This document shows positions 5,514 to 8,473 of a stretch of 8,473 nt of DNA, piece after piece (the first letter of the stretch is position 1; every line of letters starts with the position of its first letter). Source of the DNA: Rhizobium sp. Q54 (GTDB lineage Bacteria; Pseudomonadota; Alphaproteobacteria; Rickettsiales; UBA1997). The stretch spans positions 1 to 8,473 of the forward strand of contig CAMBFP010000043.1 of NCBI GenBank assembly GCA_945865745.1, in the 5' to 3' direction. The notes under the pieces are model-generated. The model was not told the origin of the DNA and searched no databases. It saw only the letters and a program-made list of their open reading frames with translations. The position numbers and the translations under genes are program-made.

Positions 5514-8473
5514 TGAAGACGACTGATCCTACTACTTCTTTTCCCCCTGCTATTTCGAAAACTCCCGCTAAAGACCGTGCTAGGAAAGTTTTTACAAGGC
5601 TTGATAAAGACGATCCAAACTATCAATCAGTGGAAGATCTTTTACGAGAAACGAAAAGATCAGCAAGTTCTCTTCCCGCTGTTCATGGAGCCGCCCCTCC
5701 ATCGGAAATTTATCCATCAGAAGGTTGGGCGACAAGAGGGGATTTTAAAGTCGCAACTTCTTCTGTAGTAGTATCTAGACCGAATGAACGAAGACCGGCT
5801 AGTGCTGGGCGCCTTAATCCTTTAGTTTCAGTTTCAGCCCCAGTTACCCCCCAAGCAGGCCATTCTTCCAGCTTTTCCGCTCCTCCTTCAAAAGCAGCAG
5901 CAGATAAAACTGTTGCTGGTAAAGTGGCCATACTTGAGGTTCGAAAAGATTTAGCAAGCCTAGCTCCACTAGCACTAGATTCAAGGCGGCTGCCTGCTTC
6001 AGTAACAGGGGGATCACCAAGACCTCTACAGGTTGTAGTGTCAGCAGAGAGTACAGAATATGATCATAGAGTTTATATCGGATACCAGAAGATGGCAGAA
6101 ACTGCTACTACTACGGGGGCCCGGAATCAGTATTCAAGAAAAGCACAAGAATATAAAGAAAAATGGGATCTGAGAAAGATTCCTGTTACAAAAATTCGTG
6201 CTGATGAATATCAACAACCTTTTGAGGGGTTTTTGGATGCTGCAACAGGGCAGTATATAGAAAATCTTCGTTCTATATCTAAAAGTCTTGCAGATGATCC
6301 AGATTATAATTTTGCGGAATTCAAATTATCTGGAATCGTAACTGCCGAAACTCTTATCGAAAAGCTTACTTCTTCAGAAGCGGATTGGCCATCTAAAATA
6401 GAAAGCCTTAGAGAGAAATTAAAACTTATTCATAAAAGAATTGGTTTTTTTGAAGGTAGTCAAGAAAAAGGATTAGAATCTTTCGAAAAAATCCAGGAAA
6501 TTGCAGGAAGTAGTGACTTGAGTGAATATTTATCTTCGTTTCACAAGAAAAATTTAGGTTACAAAGATAAAGCATTCCCATTTTATAAACATGCTGTCTT
6601 GCAAGAATTTTTACTAATTGAGGCGCAAACAAGGGTGCTTCTTGAAGTTGCTGAAAAAACTAAATTTAGACATGATGTTTATGATTGGGAAGATTGGACA
6701 CGGGTAGATCAAGAGATTAGAGGGATATTACAAGTCCTTAGTGAAGACATGCAGAGTAGATCAAAATATCCACAACAGGTTTATCTAAAACAAGTAAACA
6801 CTTTATCTAAAGGTGGCAGTCTAAGTATAGCACTCACTGAGCCGGCAGTAACTGAATTTCATTCTAAATTCCAACAAATCAGATTGTCTGATGTAAATCC
6901 ATCGTCAGAAGAAACTATTAATCTCTCTCGCTCTCAGCATGATGCATTGAAGGAATTCGAGAGGGCAATAATTAGAGGCACTTCAGCTAAAGGCGGTAAG
7001 GCCGAGATTCTTATGGGCACTGGCGAAGGCAAAAGTTTCCTTACCGATATTTTGCAGAAACTCTATCAAGGAAAAATACTTACTAAATGGGATGGCACTA
7101 AAATAAATGTTGGACAAATTAGCACGATTGATCTCAACAGCACGGATGCTGAGATAGAAGATATTTTTAGTTCAAAAGAAAGTTTAAAGGGGAGAGTAAT
7201 TCAATTAGACGAGGCATTTTTTTTTGCTAAGTTTGCTGCGATAAAGGGGGATATCACAACACCACAAGAAATTGAGGCAGAAAGGAATAAAGCAATTGCC
7301 AGACTGCGAAATAAAGGCGCTACAGTAATCATTTCAGGCGCCAGTGAAAGTCTATCAAAAGCCAAAATCGAACTTAAAAGACTTGAAGATAAGGGAATTT
7401 TAATAGCTCAGGAACTTCAAAAAAGTAATGAATGTTTAGATTTATGGTCGAAAGTAAGAGAAGGGCAAACCGAGAGGGGGGAAAGGGCGATAAGAAGTGA
7501 ACTCCAACTTATTGATAGACTTAATTTCGCCAAATATAAGATTGAAGAATGGTATTATGGGTTAGGAAATATAGGATTACGAAAAACTTTTGCTGAACAT
7601 GATGATAAGTCAGTTAAAAAAACTGCTGCTAAAGGTTCTGTTTTTCTAACCTATCTTAAAGATGCTGAGTTTGCTTTATCTGAATTCGCCTCCATAAAGA
7701 ATATTTCTGATGGCACAAATTTAACTCTAACTACATCTTCTGATGAAGAGGCTAGGTATAATGCTTTAATCGAATTAGCATTGGAATTGAATATAATTGG
7801 TAAAGAAGGGATTACTGCTTATAAAGCCCGTGAACAAAATCATCTATTTGAGCCAAAAGATCTGCTGAGTAAAGAGGAAGCTAAAAATTCGCGATTGCTT
7901 CGAACTAAAGGATCACTTGAATCAGAAAGACTTGAACAAAAGAGAAATCGCATAAGATACCTCGAAAATAAGAGGGATTTAAAGACGCTAGATAGATTAA
8001 AAGAATCTGAAGTTTTATCGGCTAAAGCTGGGAGCGAAGATGCTGGCAATGAAACTTTGCTTCAATTTATTGAAAAAAATCCGCAATTAGAGAGAATAAG
8101 TTCGCTAGATGAATATAAGCTCCAATATATTTTGCCTGATTTCGTAATTAATGAACAAACTTGTTCAGATGAACAGATGAAAAAAGTTGCAAAATTGCTT
8201 TGTGCGGATGTGCTAATTTTTCCGGGTAAGAATGCTGAAGATAAATTGTGTTCTAGAATTTTTAGAGAGAGCACTGGTAAAGTAGAAATTGGTGGAGTTG
8301 GAAAAGACACTCCTCCAACTCATGAAGATCCTAAAGCGAAAAAAACAGTCAGCTTTTTTGCACTTACCGACGAAGAAGGTCGTGGCAATGCTGCCGGCGG
8401 TGACTATGGTGGTGCTAGCTTAGCTATTACGCATCAGGTGATCCAGGTAAAAGACCCTTCATGCCTTGATCTT
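5513..8473 (+). CDS. Large SecA/SF2-helicase-like ATPase of unknown function, 3' end outside window
   Basis: This frame is open for 987 codons and runs off the window. I do not recognise a named family. The start MKTTDPTTSFPPAISK has no signal peptide. Residues about 1-180 are rich in Pro, Ser, Ala and Thr and look disordered. About 185-465 is predicted helical and charged. Helicase-type motifs follow in order: SRSQHDAL (472-479, Q-motif-like), MGTGEGKS (501-508, Walker A, Lys507), VIQLDEA (562-568, Walker B, Asp566/Glu567) and VIISGAS (605-611, motif III-like). A charged, coiled-coil-like segment lies at about 784-834. VSFFALTDEEGRG (946-958) and a glycine-rich stretch resemble motif V, for example TNMAGRGTD of SecA. 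The TGEGK core is typical of SecA, but SecA's DEVDS and DEARTPLI motifs are absent, and Walker A to B is about 59 residues against 101 in SecA. Any motif VI would lie beyond the window. The gene is coupled to rseP by a stop-start overlap. Arginine codons are mostly AGA/AGG, unlike murA. It could be a lineage-specific helicase, a secretion-related ATPase or an effector. The reading frame is certain; the ATPase call is likely; the role is unknown. Confidence 0.85.
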   Translation, partial: MKTTDPTTSFPPAISKTPAKDRARKVFTRLDKDDPNYQSVEDLLRETKRSASSLPAVHGAAPPSEIYPSEGWATRGDFKVATSSVVVSRPNERRPASAGRLNPLVSVSAPVTPQAGHSSSFSAPPSKAAADKTVAGKVAILEVRKDLASLAPLALDSRRLPASVTGGSPRPLQVVVSAESTEYDHRVYIGYQKMAETATTTGARNQYSRKAQEYKEKWDLRKIPVTKIRADEYQQPFEGFLDAATGQYIENLRSISKSLADDPDYNFAEFKLSGIVTAETLIEKLTSSEADWPSKIESLREKLKLIHKRIGFFEGSQEKGLESFEKIQEIAGSSDLSEYLSSFHKKNLGYKDKAFPFYKHAVLQEFLLIEAQTRVLLEVAEKTKFRHDVYDWEDWTRVDQEIRGILQVLSEDMQSRSKYPQQVYLKQVNTLSKGGSLSIALTEPAVTEFHSKFQQIRLSDVNPSSEETINLSRSQHDALKEFERAIIRGTSAKGGKAEILMGTGEGKSFLTDILQKLYQGKILTKWDGTKINVGQISTIDLNSTDAEIEDIFSSKESLKGRVIQLDEAFFFAKFAAIKGDITTPQEIEAERNKAIARLRNKGATVIISGASESLSKAKIELKRLEDKGILIAQELQKSNECLDLWSKVREGQTERGERAIRSELQLIDRLNFAKYKIEEWYYGLGNIGLRKTFAEHDDKSVKKTAAKGSVFLTYLKDAEFALSEFASIKNISDGTNLTLTTSSDEEARYNALIELALELNIIGKEGITAYKAREQNHLFEPKDLLSKEEAKNSRLLRTKGSLESERLEQKRNRIRYLENKRDLKTLDRLKESEVLSAKAGSEDAGNETLLQFIEKNPQLERISSLDEYKLQYILPDFVINEQTCSDEQMKKVAKLLCADVLIFPGKNAEDKLCSRIFRESTGKVEIGGVGKDTPPTHEDPKAKKTVSFFALTDEEGRGNAAGGDYGGASLAITHQVIQVKDPSCLDL

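Noticed and set aside
5577..5768. 63-codon + strand frame and an overlapping minus-strand frame at 5710-5931
   Set aside because: Both overlap the continuous frame that starts at 5513, which has a strong ribosome binding site and stays open to the window end.
1..8473. CRISPR arrays, tRNA or rRNA genes, insertion sequences
   Set aside because: No spaced repeats, cloverleaf-like sequences, rRNA segments, transposase motifs or terminal inverted repeats were seen on either strand.

Overview
The window appears to come from an AT-leaning Gram-negative bacterium, most likely an alphaproteobacterium. The evidence is an 880-residue SecA with a C-terminal zinc tail and a short single-PDZ RseP (371 residues, against the longer two-PDZ form of gammaproteobacteria). 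The low-GC style and an effector-like giant protein would fit a host-associated Rickettsiales- or Holosporales-like lineage, but that placement is inference only. All genes lie on the + strand.

Layout. (1) 1-1245 is the 3' part of murA (peptidoglycan precursor synthesis); about 15 N-terminal residues lie outside the window. (2) 1246-1535 is a 290 bp gap with no convincing gene, containing inverted repeats, the clearest just upstream of secA. (3) 1536-4178 is complete secA, the preprotein translocase motor. (4) 4179-4397 is a 219 bp gap holding six head-to-tail copies of a degenerate 14 bp unit that begin four bases after the secA stop. (5) 4398-5513 is complete rseP, the intramembrane zinc protease. 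(6) From 5513 to the end of the window runs one uninterrupted reading frame of 987 codons with no stop. It starts inside the rseP stop (TAATG) behind a strong Shine-Dalgarno sequence.

murA, secA and rseP are ordinary cell-envelope housekeeping genes. The open-ended gene is the unusual part. It has a disordered Pro/Ser/Ala-rich N-terminus, a long helical region, then helicase-type ATPase motifs: a Q-like motif, Walker A GTGEGKS, an LDEA Walker B, an SGAS motif and, near the window end, TDEEGRG followed by a glycine-rich stretch. The Walker A and GRG motifs resemble those of SecA, but the protein is not a SecA. It sits where many proteobacteria carry bamA, and its arginine codons (mostly AGA/AGG) differ sharply from those of murA. 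I read it as a candidate SecA/SF2-like ATPase of unknown function, possibly lineage-specific or acquired, and coupled translationally to rseP.
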